Source: Mesorhizobium sp. M2E.F.Ca.ET.219.01.1.1 | Lineage (GTDB): Bacteria; Pseudomonadota; Alphaproteobacteria; Rhizobiales; Rhizobiaceae | Length of the DNA stretch: 64,000 nt | Reading direction: 5' to 3' | Assembly (NCBI RefSeq): GCF_004016445.2 | Contig: NZ_SADT02000001.1 | Location: 291,630 to 355,629 of the forward strand | Notes under the pieces: generated by a model | What the model was told of the DNA's origin: nothing | The model's database searches: none | What the model saw: the letters and a program-made list of their open reading frames with translations, nothing else | Made by a program: the position numbers and the translations under genes | Shown: positions 32,138 through 41,482 of the stretch, one piece after another | How positions within the stretch are numbered: position 1 is the stretch's first letter | Layout: every line of letters begins with the position of its first letter

Positions 32138-32944
32138 ATGGCCAACGACGAGTTGCCGGGAGTGCTGGCGACGCTGCCGGTGATCGATGCAAAGGCGGAG
32201 CCGACGCTGAAGAGTGCGGAGGCGGAGGCATTCTACACGCATGCGATCCGCGAGCTCGCCGCCACCGACATTCCTTTTCTGGTTGCCGGCACCTATGCGG
32301 TAAGTGCCTATACGGGCGTCGTGCGCCAGACCAAGGACCTCGACATCTTCTGCAAGCCCGGCGATTGCCCACGCATCCTCGCCCATTTCAAGGATATCGG
32401 CTACGCCGTCGAGATCGAGGACGACCGCTGGCTGGGCAAGGTCTTCGAGGGCCCGCATTTCTTCGACGTGATCTTTGCTTCCGCCAATGGGACCATGCAG
32501 GTCGACGACCGATGGCTGGAGCATGCCCGCCAGATCGAGCTGCTGGGCAGCCGGGTCAGGATCATCGGTCCGACCGAGCTTATCTGGTCGAAATGCTTCA
32601 TCCAGGACAGGGGCCGGCATGACGGCGCCGACATCGCCCATACCATCCTCAAGGCGCATGAGCAGATCGACTGGCAAAGATTGCTGTCCTATCTCGACAC
32701 CCACTGGGAGGTGCTCTTGATGCAGTTGCTGAATTTCAGATGGATCTATCCCAGCGAACGCGACCACATCCCCGACTGGTTGCTTGACGATCTGCTCGAC
32801 CGCCTCGCCAGGCAGCGGCGATTGCCTTCGCCGCGGATGAAGATCTGCCGCGGCCGGCTTTTGTCGCAGGTCGACTACGAGATCGACGTCAAGGAATGGG
32901 GCTTCGCCGGCGTCGGCGGCGTTGGAGAATTCCGCGATGGCTGA
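32138..32944 (+). CDS. Nucleotidyltransferase-fold protein (AbiEii-like)
   Basis: 268 residues. Seen: VAGTYAVSAYTG corresponding to the GG/GS nucleotide-binding turn, TKDLDIF as the two metal-binding acids, FDVIF as a third, and WSKCFIQDRGRHDGADI as the helical second half. This is the minimal nucleotidyltransferase architecture also used by AbiEii-type toxins and by tRNA or antibiotic modifying enzymes; the target is unknown. ATG 32138 has GGAG upstream; ATG 32108 is possible. An EcfG-like site lies at 32068-32092. It overlaps the phosphoesterase gene by 8 bases. Confidence 0.8.
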   Translation: MANDELPGVLATLPVIDAKAEPTLKSAEAEAFYTHAIRELAATDIPFLVAGTYAVSAYTGVVRQTKDLDIFCKPGDCPRILAHFKDIGYAVEIEDDRWLGKVFEGPHFFDVIFASANGTMQVDDRWLEHARQIELLGSRVRIIGPTELIWSKCFIQDRGRHDGADIAHTILKAHEQIDWQRLLSYLDTHWEVLLMQLLNFRWIYPSERDHIPDWLLDDLLDRLARQRRLPSPRMKICRGRLLSQVDYEIDVKEWGFAGVGGVGEFRDG

Positions 32945-33683
32945 ACAAAGCAGAACAGGCCGCGCGAGCGGCAACGGCAAGGTCAAGATCGCCGCGATGG
33001 GCGATCTGCATGTTCAGGAAGATGCGCAGACGTCCTACCGTGACCTGTTCGGCGAGGTTTCCCGAGAAGCAGACGTCCTGGTGCTCACCGGCGATCTCAC
33101 CAATCTCGGCAGGCCGAAGGAGGCCGAACTCCTCGCGGAGGATTTGCGCGCCTGCTCCATTCCCGTGGTAGCGGTGCTCGGCAATCACGATTACGAATCC
33201 GGGTGCGTCGACCAGGTCGCGGCGACGCTCCGTCAGGCAGGCGTCTATCTCCTCGATGGGCAAGCGACGGAGCTGATGGAAGTCGGCTTTGTCGGCGTCA
33301 AGGGTTTTGTCGGCGGCTTCGGCTCGAGGATGCTTGGCTCTTTCGGCGAGCCGGCGATCAAGGCCATGGTGGCCGAGAGCGTCAACGAGGCGATGCGGCT
33401 CGAGAATGCCATGCGGCAGGTCCGCGCCAAGCGCACGCTGGTGGTGCTTCACTATGCGCCGATCGCGGAGACGGTCGCCGGCGAGCCGCCGGAAATCTTT
33501 CCGTTCCTCGGATCGTCGCGGCTTGCCGAAACGATCGACCGGTTCAAGGTGAGCGCGGTCGTGCACGGCCATGCCCATCGCGGCACTTTCGAAGGCCTGA
33601 CCCCCGGCGGCGCCAAAGTCTACAACGTCGCCATGCACATCACGAAGCCGACGGGCCGGCCCTACGCGCTGCTCGAAATCTGA
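32937..33683 (+). CDS. Calcineurin-like metallophosphoesterase
   Basis: 248 residues with all the family motifs: MGDLHVQED, LTGDLTNLG, LGNHDYE, LVVLHYAP and HGHAHRG. Two metal ions are expected; the substrate (nucleotide, nucleic acid or phosphoprotein) is not evident. No signal peptide. The start lies within the end of the nucleotidyltransferase gene (8-base overlap), so the two are translationally coupled and probably act together. Confidence 0.9.
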   Translation: MAEQSRTGRASGNGKVKIAAMGDLHVQEDAQTSYRDLFGEVSREADVLVLTGDLTNLGRPKEAELLAEDLRACSIPVVAVLGNHDYESGCVDQVAATLRQAGVYLLDGQATELMEVGFVGVKGFVGGFGSRMLGSFGEPAIKAMVAESVNEAMRLENAMRQVRAKRTLVVLHYAPIAETVAGEPPEIFPFLGSSRLAETIDRFKVSAVVHGHAHRGTFEGLTPGGAKVYNVAMHITKPTGRPYALLEI

Positions 33684-33686
33684 ACG

Positions 33687-33968
33687 TTAGACCTCGTCGA
33701 ACCGGCTGCCTTCCTTGGAAGGGTCCTTCGACAGGACGCGTTCTTCTTCGTCATCGGGCAAGGCTTCATCGCTGTCCTGGAAGGGGTTGTCGTCATCCTC
33801 TTCCGGAAGGTCGCCTTCCGCTTCGGCATCGTCCTGCGGATCACCGTTCACCGCGACGCTGTCAGGCAGGATTCTGCCTCCCTCCAGAGCGTCCCAGTCC
33901 TGCTGCTCGATGGTCGGCGCTTCGGTTTCGTCGGTCTTTGCAGGCCGCTGTTTGTCGCGCGGGTCCAT
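33687..33968 (-). CDS. Small acidic disordered protein, 93 aa
   Basis: Reads MDPRDKQRPAKTDETEAPTI with later DEEER and DDDNPF runs; extremely rich in Asp and Glu, no hydrophobic segment. ATG 33968 is chosen for GGAGAACGTC; ATG 33980 would add four residues. An EcfG-like site (34000-34024) ends 31 bases upstream. Function unknown. Confidence 0.75.
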   Translation of the reverse strand: MDPRDKQRPAKTDETEAPTIEQQDWDALEGGRILPDSVAVNGDPQDDAEAEGDLPEEDDDNPFQDSDEALPDDEEERVLSKDPSKEGSRFDEV

Positions 33969-33999
33969 GACGTTCTCCATTTCTGAGCTTCAAGTGAAG

Positions 34000-34024
34000 A
34001 ACCTCTCGCCGAAACAGTTGTTCC
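34000..34024 (-). promoter_or_regulatory. EcfG-like promoter, GGAAC-N16-GGTT
   Basis: 31 bases before the acidic protein start at 33968. Confidence 0.65.
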
Positions 34025-34103
34025 GCTTCATATCCAATCACGGATGGTCGGCCCGGGAACAGCACTGCGCCTTGTGACTTATCGTGCCGAACCGGGAACT
34101 TTC

Positions 34104-35315
34104 ATGCCTCGCCAGCTCGATCTCAGAAGCGGCAAACCTGTCTGGTCTGCCTATCGCTCGCCCGCGGTGCCGGTGGAACGCCTGACCCGGGATGCAAAGA
34201 CCGATGTCCTGATCGTCGGCATGGGCATCAGCGGCGCGATGATGGCCGAAGCTTTGACACGCGACGGCCATTGCGTGATTTGCATCGACAGGCGCGCGCC
34301 GCTGAAAGGGTCGACGGCCGCGACGACGGCGCTCGTCCAGTTCGAGATCGATCAGCCGCTCATTAGGCTGTCCAGGATGATCGGGGGCGATGCCTCCCGA
34401 CAGGCCTGGCGGCGCTCGCGGCTGTCGCTGCTCAACCTGCGCGGGCGCATCGCGGAACTCGATATCCGCTGCCGATCGGCGGAGACGCCGTCGCTTTATC
34501 TGGCCGGCGATCGGCTCCACGCATCGGAGCTGCGCCGCGAGGCTGAAGCGCGTCGTGAGGCGGGCATCGGAGCGTCCTTCCTGCCACGCAAGAAGCTGAG
34601 AGAAGATTTCGGGATAGAGCGCGCCGCAGCGATTCTGAGCCATGGCAATCTGGCGCTCGATCCACGCAAATTGACGTCCGGACTGCTGATGAGGGCGCTG
34701 CTAGGCAAAGCGCGGTTCTATGCGCCGGCGGAAGCGACGGCGATCGAAGATACCCGCCTCGGCGTGACGGTGGCGACGCGCCAGGGTCCGAGGATCCATG
34801 CTCGCCATCTTGTCCTTGCGACCGGCTACGAGCTGCTCGATATCGTGCCGAAGATACGCCATCGCATCATCTCGACATGGGCGATTGCCACCCGGCCGCA
34901 GCCGGAGAAGATCTGGCCGCTCGCCGCCCTGATCTGGGAAGCTTCGGACCCTTATCTCTATCTCAGGGCGACATCCGATGGTCGCGTGATCTGCGGCGGC
35001 GAAGACGAGGAGTTCACCGACGAGAAACGGCGCGACGCTCTGATCGCGCAAAAGACGGACCGCCTTGAGGCGAAACTCGGAAAGATCTTCCCGCGACTCG
35101 ACACGGCTGCGGAATTCGCCTGGACCGGCTCGTTCGGAGCCACCGACACCGGACTCCCGATCATCGGCAGCGTGCCCGGCCACCCGCGCGTTCAGGCGGT
35201 GATGGGCTACGGCGGAAACGGAATCACGTTTTCACAGATCGCGTCCGAGATCATCTCGGCCTCCATCGCCGGCAAGGAGGATGCGGATGCAAGCCTCTTC
35301 GCGTTCAAGAGATGA
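34104..35315 (+). CDS. FAD-dependent oxidoreductase (DAO family)
   Basis: 403 residues. N-terminal ADP-binding motif VLIVGMGISGAMMAEAL, later ARHLVLATGYE, and a C-terminal TDTGLPIIGSVPGHP with GYGGNG, typical of glycine oxidase/D-amino-acid oxidase-like flavoproteins. The substrate is an amine or amino acid by family; not determinable here. The start MPRQLDLRSGKPVW follows GGGA. A GGAAC upstream lacks a proper -10 partner. Confidence 0.88.
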   Translation: MPRQLDLRSGKPVWSAYRSPAVPVERLTRDAKTDVLIVGMGISGAMMAEALTRDGHCVICIDRRAPLKGSTAATTALVQFEIDQPLIRLSRMIGGDASRQAWRRSRLSLLNLRGRIAELDIRCRSAETPSLYLAGDRLHASELRREAEARREAGIGASFLPRKKLREDFGIERAAAILSHGNLALDPRKLTSGLLMRALLGKARFYAPAEATAIEDTRLGVTVATRQGPRIHARHLVLATGYELLDIVPKIRHRIISTWAIATRPQPEKIWPLAALIWEASDPYLYLRATSDGRVICGGEDEEFTDEKRRDALIAQKTDRLEAKLGKIFPRLDTAAEFAWTGSFGATDTGLPIIGSVPGHPRVQAVMGYGGNGITFSQIASEIISASIAGKEDADASLFAFKR

Positions 35316-35343
35316 TCATCCATGCTATCTTCGATAGATTAGG

Positions 35344-36354
35344 CTACGCGATCTGCTCGAACGTGCACTGCCGCGGCGCCTTGTCCGGCCGCCAGCGCAG
35401 CAACCTTGTGCCATGCCGGAAGCGCTCACCGGTGACATGGTCGAAACGAACCTCGACGACCAGGTCCGGCTTCACCGGCTCCCATTCACCGCTGCGCTCT
35501 GTGCTCCAGCGGCTCGGACCGCCCGGCGCCTTGCCGGTGAAGCCCGGCCCTCCGCGCAAGGCCTCGAGCTTCACCGTGAGCGCCGCGCGGTCTTCATTGG
35601 CGATGGTCGATGTGAAGCCGACATGATCGAGCTGCCCATTGTCGTTGTAAAGGCCGAGCAGAAGCGATCCGACCTGCCGTTTGCCGTTCAGATAGCGGAA
35701 GCCACCGACCACGCAGTCGGCGGTGCGCAGCCGCTTGACCTTGACCATCGCGCGCTCGCCCGGCCGATATGGCTCGTCGAGCATCTTGGCGACGACACCA
35801 TCGGTCGAACCGCCGGCGCCTTGCAGCCATTGCCTGGCGGTGGCGACATTGGTGGTCGATGGCGACAGCTGGAGGTCGGGATTGGCCGCCTTGGACAGAA
35901 AGGCCTCCAAAGCCTCGCGCCGGGCCCGCAGGGGTCGTTCGAGTATGATCTTGCCTTCCGGGGCGACCAGCATGTCGAACAGTGTCAGCCGCGCCGGCGT
36001 CTCGATGCTCAGCTTGCGGATACGGCTTTCCGCGGGGTGCAGCCGCATCTGCAGCGCGTCGAAGGAAGCGCGGCCGTCGACCTCGATGACGATCTCGCCG
36101 TCAACGACGAAGTTCTTGGCGTCGAGGCTTTGCATCGTTGTTATCAGTTCGGGAAAGTAGCGGCCAAGCGGCTTTCCGGATTTCGCCCTGAGATCGACAG
36201 CCTTGCCGTTCTTGAAGGCAAGGCAGCGGAAGCCATCCCATTTCGGCTCGTATTGCCAGGAACCATTTCCCTCCGGTAACGCTTCCGCCGTTCGCGCTTC
36301 CATCGGCGGCGTTTCCAACGGCAACGGGAAGTCGCTCCGGTGAGCCGCTACCAT
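35344..36354 (-). CDS. ATP-dependent DNA ligase (LigC/LigD-ligase type)
   Basis: 336 residues, the size of a stand-alone two-domain ligase. Seen: motif I with nucleotidylated lysine EPKWDGFR, VVDGEIVIE, DGVVAKML, and motif V VKVKRLRTADCVVGG; then an OB-fold domain (VEVRFDHVTGERFRHG). Seals nicks using ATP; relatives act in non-homologous end joining or base-excision repair. No ku gene is in the window. Its start overlaps the end of the GFA-like gene by 7 bases. Confidence 0.92.
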   Translation of the reverse strand: MVAAHRSDFPLPLETPPMEARTAEALPEGNGSWQYEPKWDGFRCLAFKNGKAVDLRAKSGKPLGRYFPELITTMQSLDAKNFVVDGEIVIEVDGRASFDALQMRLHPAESRIRKLSIETPARLTLFDMLVAPEGKIILERPLRARREALEAFLSKAANPDLQLSPSTTNVATARQWLQGAGGSTDGVVAKMLDEPYRPGERAMVKVKRLRTADCVVGGFRYLNGKRQVGSLLLGLYNDNGQLDHVGFTSTIANEDRAALTVKLEALRGGPGFTGKAPGGPSRWSTERSGEWEPVKPDLVVEVRFDHVTGERFRHGTRLLRWRPDKAPRQCTFEQIA

Positions 36355-36782
36355 CGTTCTTCCGTGTCATGGTGCGGCAGGTCAATGCCGCAGCAAACCC
36401 ACCCGAGCCGCTGCGAGGAACCGTAATTGTGTCGCGGCTCAAGCCCGGACGGATCGTCAAAGGTCCCGATATGCATCGCGACCTCGTATGGGTTGGCGTC
36501 ATAGGCAAGGGTAAGCGGCGTGCCGCAAGACTGGCAGAAGCTTCTCCGCGCAATCGGCGAGGAGCGGCGACAGGCTGGTTCCATCGTCAGCCATGAGAGG
36601 CTGGCGACAGGCGCCCAGCCAAGCACGGCGAAGGCGCTCCCCGTTGCGCGCCGGCACATATCGCAATGGCAGTAATGCACGCGCGGCTCGCTCGTCAGGC
36701 GATAACGGATATTGCCGCACAGGCATCCGCCATATCGCTCGACAGCTTCGTTTCGCGTATCGACGTCCGGTTCGTCCATCAA
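36348..36782 (-). CDS. GFA-family (glutathione-dependent formaldehyde-activating-like) protein
   Basis: 144 residues with the family's zinc-binding cysteines: GGCLCGNIRY, HYCHCDMCRR and FCQSCGTPL. The family includes an enzyme that speeds formaldehyde-glutathione adduct formation, but most members are uncharacterised. No clear ribosome site. Its end overlaps the ligase gene start. Confidence 0.88.
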   Translation of the reverse strand: MMDEPDVDTRNEAVERYGGCLCGNIRYRLTSEPRVHYCHCDMCRRATGSAFAVLGWAPVASLSWLTMEPACRRSSPIARRSFCQSCGTPLTLAYDANPYEVAMHIGTFDDPSGLEPRHNYGSSQRLGWVCCGIDLPHHDTEERW

Positions 36783-36825
36783 GCTTGAACGCTTGATCGA
36801 AGATGCGGTTTCAGCAGCGCAGATT

Positions 36826-37269
36826 TCACGCGTCGAGATCGATCAGGGCGATGCCGAGGCCCGGTCGTTTCGTGCGCCGCAGATGAACGGGCGATTCTGT
36901 CACGGTGACCTCGAGTGTCGGCTTCACCACGCCTTCCAGCAGGTGCCCGCCGCGGGTGGATCCGTCGCTCAGGCCCAGCACCGCATGCAGATGCAGACTT
37001 GGCTTGCCGCTGTCGTCGACGGCGATGTCGCCGATGGCGCTCAGCACCTCACACTGCTCGTCGACCGGTAGCTTGCGGTAGGATTTCGAGCCGAAATCGA
37101 ACCAGCCGACCGTTGCTCTTTCGAAAGCGCCGATTGCCGTCAGTGAGGCGCCGGTAATCCCCTTCTGCCCCGCGAAAGCGGTGAGGGACGTGAAGGCTTC
37201 CTCGCCCGGATCGAGCACGACCACGAATATTCTTTGTCCCGGGGTTTCAGTGACCAGCTTCGATTTCAT
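36826..37269 (-). CDS. PPC-domain (DUF296) DNA-binding-like protein
   Basis: 147 residues. Seen: LDPGEEAFTSLTAFAGQ, IGAFERATVGWFD and PSLHLHAVLG, the core of the PPC/DUF296 domain known from plant AT-hook proteins and bacterial stand-alone members. Bacterial function is poorly known. ATG 37269 is chosen because the EcfG-like site 37305-37329 lies just upstream; the frame is open further back. Divergent from paoABC. Confidence 0.85.
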   Translation of the reverse strand: MKSKLVTETPGQRIFVVVLDPGEEAFTSLTAFAGQKGITGASLTAIGAFERATVGWFDFGSKSYRKLPVDEQCEVLSAIGDIAVDDSGKPSLHLHAVLGLSDGSTRGGHLLEGVVKPTLEVTVTESPVHLRRTKRPGLGIALIDLDA

Positions 37270-37304
37270 GATGCCCTTCGCATGCAGCAGCGGTTCCTGC
37301 GCAA

Positions 37305-37329
37305 AACTCACGGGCGGGACGCATGTTCC
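37305..37329 (-). promoter_or_regulatory. EcfG-like promoter, GGAAC-N16-AGTT
   Basis: 35 bases before the PPC-domain gene start. Confidence 0.55.
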
Positions 37330-37416
37330 AACCTGCGGCGGAACCGGGAGATCGATCCGTTTCAGGATAGCGAAGTCACGCTTCGGTGAAATGGCGAAGT
37401 CTTTGGCTGGCAATTT

Positions 37417-37441
37417 GGAACATTGGCTCTGTTGAGAGGTT
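37417..37441 (+). promoter_or_regulatory. EcfG-like promoter, GGAAC-N16-GGTT
   Basis: 32 bases before paoA; would place paoABC under stress control. Confidence 0.65.
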
Positions 37442-37473
37442 AGCGCACGAAACCAGCCAGCCAGGAGAGAGCC

Positions 37474-38094
37474 ATGTCACAGCCCTCAGCCCTGTCCACC
37501 AATGGTCTCAGCCGAAGAAAGTTCATGGCAGGCACGGTCTCGGCGGCCGCGGCTGCGCCATTGCTGGCTTCACGGGCCGAGGCCGCGACGCCGGTCGCAG
37601 CTGAGCCGAAACTGAGGCAGCCGGTCGTAACGTCGCTCAGGATCAACGAGCAGCCGTATGAACTTTCGCTCGACACCCGAACCAGCCTGCTCGACGCCCT
37701 CCGCGACCACGCCGGCCTTACCGGCACCAAAAAGGGCTGCGACCACGGCCAGTGCGGCGCCTGCACGGTGCTGGTCGACGGCAAGCGGGTGCTGTCTTGC
37801 CTGAGCTTCGCCGTGATGAACGAAGGCAAGGACATCACGACGGTCGAAGGGCTCGCCTCCAGCGACGGCAAGCTGCATCCGATGCAGCAGGCCTTCATCG
37901 ACCACGATGCCTTCCAGTGCGGCTATTGCACGCCGGGCCAGATCCTGTCGGCGATAGGTTGCGTCAATGAAGGTCACGCCGAATCCGAGAATGACATCCG
38001 CGAATATATGAGCGGCAATATCTGCCGCTGCGCCGCCTATCCCAACATCGTCGCCGCCATCCTGCAGGCGCGCGACGAGACGAAGGGAGCCTGA
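37474..38094 (+). CDS. paoA: Periplasmic aldehyde oxidoreductase, 2Fe-2S subunit
   Basis: 206 residues. A Tat signal (SRRKFMAGTVSAAAAAPLL) leads to the periplasm. Two 2Fe-2S clusters are visible: the plant-type one in KKGCDHGQCGACTV and the all-helical one in CGYCTPGQ with CRCAAY. Known family: PaoABC oxidises aldehydes to acids with a molybdenum cofactor. An EcfG-like site ends 32 bases upstream, which puts the whole operon under probable stress control. Confidence 0.93.
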   Translation: MSQPSALSTNGLSRRKFMAGTVSAAAAAPLLASRAEAATPVAAEPKLRQPVVTSLRINEQPYELSLDTRTSLLDALRDHAGLTGTKKGCDHGQCGACTVLVDGKRVLSCLSFAVMNEGKDITTVEGLASSDGKLHPMQQAFIDHDAFQCGYCTPGQILSAIGCVNEGHAESENDIREYMSGNICRCAAYPNIVAAILQARDETKGA

Positions 38095-38095
38095 C

Positions 38096-39118
38096 ATGCG
38101 TCCGTTCGTCTATGAACAGCCTGCCGACATCTCCGCGGCGGTCGCGATCGCGTCCCGGTTCACGACCAACGACGATCAACCCACGCGAGCGAATGCGCAG
38201 TTCATCGCGGGGGGTACCAACCTTGCCGACTACATGAAACTCGGCGTGGCGGAACCCAACCGCCTGCTTGATCTCAACCGGCTCAAGGAGTCTGGACTGA
38301 GGCAAATCCGGGTAACCGATGACGGCATCCGCTTCGGCGCCCTGGTGCGTATGGGCGAGGCTGCCGACCACGCCGAAGTGAAGCGCCGCTACCCGGTCAT
38401 TGCCGACAGCTTGCGGCTGGCCGCGAGCGGCCAGATCCGCAACATGGCAAGCCTTGCCGGAAACATCCTGCAACGCACGCGCTGCGAATATTTTCGCGAG
38501 ACGTCCTGGCAATGCAACAAGCGTGTGCCTGGGTCCGGCTGCGCGGCGATGGAAGGCTTCAACCGGCAGCATGCGGTTCTGGGGGGCAGCGATGCGTGCA
38601 TCGCCACCTACCATGGCGACTTTGCCCAGGCGTTGATCGCACTCGATGCCGTGGTCCATGCCGAGGGATCGCGCGGGGCGCGCAGCATACCGTTCGCCAA
38701 ACTGCATCGGCAGCCCGGCGACACGCCACATATCGAGACTGATCTCGCCGCCGACGAGATCATCACTGCTATCGCAGTGCCCGCCGTTCCGTGGGCCCGG
38801 CGCTCGCTTTACCTGAAAATCCGTGACCGTGAATCCTATGCCTTCGCGCTGGCTTCGGCGGCCGTCGCGCTCGACCTGGACGGCGAGACTGTGCGCGAAG
38901 CACGCATTGCGCTCGGCGGTGTGGCGACCGTGCCCTGGCGTGCCGGCGCGGCCGAACAAAGCCTGCAAGGCAAGAAGCTCGACGAGACATCGGCAGAAGC
39001 AGCGGCCGACGCCGCCTTCGCCCAAGCCCAACCGCGCCAGCACAACGCATTCAAGATCGAGCTTGGAAAACGAACGCTGGTGCGGGCACTGCTTGAAACC
39101 CGAGACATGAAGGCGTGA
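38096..39118 (+). CDS. paoB: Periplasmic aldehyde oxidoreductase, FAD subunit
   Basis: 340 residues, starting 1 base after the paoA stop. FAD-binding motif AGGTNLADYM, then SLAGNILQRTRCEYF and the extra cysteine cluster (WQCNKRVPGSGC) that in E. coli PaoB holds a 4Fe-4S centre. Passes electrons from the FeS subunit to the acceptor. Full length. Confidence 0.93.
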   Translation: MRPFVYEQPADISAAVAIASRFTTNDDQPTRANAQFIAGGTNLADYMKLGVAEPNRLLDLNRLKESGLRQIRVTDDGIRFGALVRMGEAADHAEVKRRYPVIADSLRLAASGQIRNMASLAGNILQRTRCEYFRETSWQCNKRVPGSGCAAMEGFNRQHAVLGGSDACIATYHGDFAQALIALDAVVHAEGSRGARSIPFAKLHRQPGDTPHIETDLAADEIITAIAVPAVPWARRSLYLKIRDRESYAFALASAAVALDLDGETVREARIALGGVATVPWRAGAAEQSLQGKKLDETSAEAAADAAFAQAQPRQHNAFKIELGKRTLVRALLETRDMKA

Positions 39119-39120
39119 CC

Positions 39121-41400
39121 ATGGACGCTGCCGCTCCCAGACCCAAGGAGAACATGGGCGAACCGCTGCCGCGCGTCGATGCACGGTTGAAAGTCACCGG
39201 ACAAGCCCACTACCCCGCCGATCTGCCCATCGCCAACATTGCTTATGGCGCGCTGGCCACCAGCAGCATTGCCAAGGGCAAAGTGACGAAGCTTCGTCTC
39301 GACGACGCCCGCGCGGTGCCCGGCCTGCTCGACATCGTCACCTATGGCGACATGGACAAGGTCGACAAACCGAAATTCGGCAATTCCGGCGCGACTTCTA
39401 TCGGACCGCTGCACGACAGGACGATCTTCCATGACGGTCAGATCGTCGCGCTCGCGGTTGCCGAGACATTCGAGGCGGCCGAAGAAGCGGCGCGGCTGAT
39501 CCGCGCCGAGTACGAGGAAGAGAAGCCGACTGCGACTTTCGACAGCCCGGGGACGGCGACCATCCCTGCCGCCGGAAAGAGCCCTCTGTTCAAGGAAGAT
39601 GTGAAGGCGGGCGACTTCGATGCGGCCTATGCCGATGCCGCGGTCAAGATCGACCAGCGCTATTCGACACCCACGCAGCATCACAACCCGATCGAGCTGT
39701 TTTCAACGACGGCCTTCTGGGAAGGCGACCAGCTGACCGTACACGAGCCGTCGCAGAACGTGACCGGCTGGAAGGTCGAACTGGCCAGGCAGTTGAAGAT
39801 CGATCCTGCGAAGGTACGCATCGTCAGCCCGTTCATCGGCGGAGCCTTCGGCTCGAAAGGGCCGATGACACCACGCACGGCAATCGTCGCGGTGGCCGCC
39901 AAGCGCCTCGGACGTCCGGTGCGCTGCGTGACCAGTCGCATGCAGGCATTCGGCACGCAGACCTACCGGGCCGAAACCCGGCACCGCATCCGCATCGGCG
40001 CCGGCAGAGACGGCCACATCACCGCCTTCGCGCATGAAGGCTGGGAAGTGACGTCGCGTCCGGACCCCTATGTCGTCGGCGGCACTTCGGCCACCGGCCG
40101 CATGTATGATTATGGCTCGGTTCTGACCCATGTCTCGCTGGTGCAGGCGGACCGCAACACGCCGGGTTACATGCGTTCGCCGCCCGAGACGCCTTATGTC
40201 TATGCGCTTGAAAACGCAATGGACGAGATGGCGGTGGCGCTCGGCATGGACCCGGTCGAGTTCCGCCGCATCAATGAACCTAAGACGGAGCCGATCGGCA
40301 AGAAGCCGTTCTCCAGTCGTTCGCTGATCCGGTGCTACGACGAGGCGGCGGAGGCCTTCGGATGGGCCAAGCGCGATCCGAAAATCGGCGCGATGCGCGA
40401 CGGCGAGTGGCTGGTCGGCATGGGCTGCGCGACGGCGATTTACCCCACTGCCGTCGCGCCATGCGCGGCGCGCGTGCGCCTGACGGTCGACGGCGACGTG
40501 CGGCTGCAATGCGGTTCGCACGAGATCGGCACAGGCGTTCGCACGGTGGCCGGCCAGATGGCGTCGGAGCGTCTCGGCGTCAGCATCGACAGGATCAGCG
40601 TCGAAATGGGCGACAGCAGCCTGCCTCCGGCTCCGGTCTCGGGCGGGTCGATCTCCACGGCAAGCGTTTGTTCTGCGGTGCTCATGGCCTGCGACGCCAT
40701 CCGTACCAAGCTTTACGCCGCGGCGACCGCGGAAGGCGGTCCGCTGGCCGGCTCCCATAATGAAGAACTCGAGCTTGCCGGCGGAAAGATCGTCGCGAAG
40801 AGCGGCGCATCGGCAAAGGTGGAGGACGTTCTGAAAGCAATGCAGGTCGGCGCGATCGAGGAATATGCCGAGTTCGCTCCCAAGGGCGCGACGCCGGATG
40901 CGCTGAAGAAACTCTATGCCGGCACGCCCGAATTCCACGGCGGCGACCAGGACGAGGATTCGGTGAAATACGCCTTCGGCGCCGAGTTCGTGGAAGTGCG
41001 CATCAACCGCCACACCAGGGAAATCCGCGTGCCGCGCATTGTCGGGGCGTTCGCGGCCGGCCGCATCATGAACACGCGCACCGCGCGCAGCCAGCTGATG
41101 GGCGGCATGATCTGGGGCATCGGTCAGGCGCTGCAAGAGGCGACCGAGATCGACAGGCGCTATGCGCGCTATGTAAATCGTGACCTGCAGGACTACCTTG
41201 TGCCGGTCAATGCCGACATCAAGGACCTGCAGGTGATCCTGGTTCCGGAAGTGGACCCTGCGGTCAACCCGGCCGGCGTGAAAGGGCTTGGTGAACTCGG
41301 CAATGTCGGCACCGCCGCCGCCGTCGCCAGCGCGGTGTACCACGCCACCGGCAAGCGTATCCGCGATCTGCCGATCAGGATCGAGCAGTTGCTCGTTTGA
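39121..41400 (+). CDS. paoC: Periplasmic aldehyde oxidoreductase, molybdenum subunit
   Basis: 759 residues, xanthine-oxidase-family large subunit. Seen: GGAFGSKGPM for cofactor binding and, near the end, VKGLGELGNVG with the catalytic glutamate. No signal of its own; it is presumably carried with PaoA by Tat. ATG 39121 is preferred for the AAGG upstream; GTG 39115, overlapping the paoB stop, is also possible. Accessory genes for cofactor insertion are not in the window. Confidence 0.93.
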   Translation: MDAAAPRPKENMGEPLPRVDARLKVTGQAHYPADLPIANIAYGALATSSIAKGKVTKLRLDDARAVPGLLDIVTYGDMDKVDKPKFGNSGATSIGPLHDRTIFHDGQIVALAVAETFEAAEEAARLIRAEYEEEKPTATFDSPGTATIPAAGKSPLFKEDVKAGDFDAAYADAAVKIDQRYSTPTQHHNPIELFSTTAFWEGDQLTVHEPSQNVTGWKVELARQLKIDPAKVRIVSPFIGGAFGSKGPMTPRTAIVAVAAKRLGRPVRCVTSRMQAFGTQTYRAETRHRIRIGAGRDGHITAFAHEGWEVTSRPDPYVVGGTSATGRMYDYGSVLTHVSLVQADRNTPGYMRSPPETPYVYALENAMDEMAVALGMDPVEFRRINEPKTEPIGKKPFSSRSLIRCYDEAAEAFGWAKRDPKIGAMRDGEWLVGMGCATAIYPTAVAPCAARVRLTVDGDVRLQCGSHEIGTGVRTVAGQMASERLGVSIDRISVEMGDSSLPPAPVSGGSISTASVCSAVLMACDAIRTKLYAAATAEGGPLAGSHNEELELAGGKIVAKSGASAKVEDVLKAMQVGAIEEYAEFAPKGATPDALKKLYAGTPEFHGGDQDEDSVKYAFGAEFVEVRINRHTREIRVPRIVGAFAAGRIMNTRTARSQLMGGMIWGIGQALQEATEIDRRYARYVNRDLQDYLVPVNADIKDLQVILVPEVDPAVNPAGVKGLGELGNVGTAAAVASAVYHATGKRIRDLPIRIEQLLV

Positions 41401-41482
41401 GCGTGGGCCCATCCCCAGGCGAGGTTGCCGGTGGTAGCGCCATAGCCGCGCACGCCATCCATCGGGCGATAAGCGAGCGATA

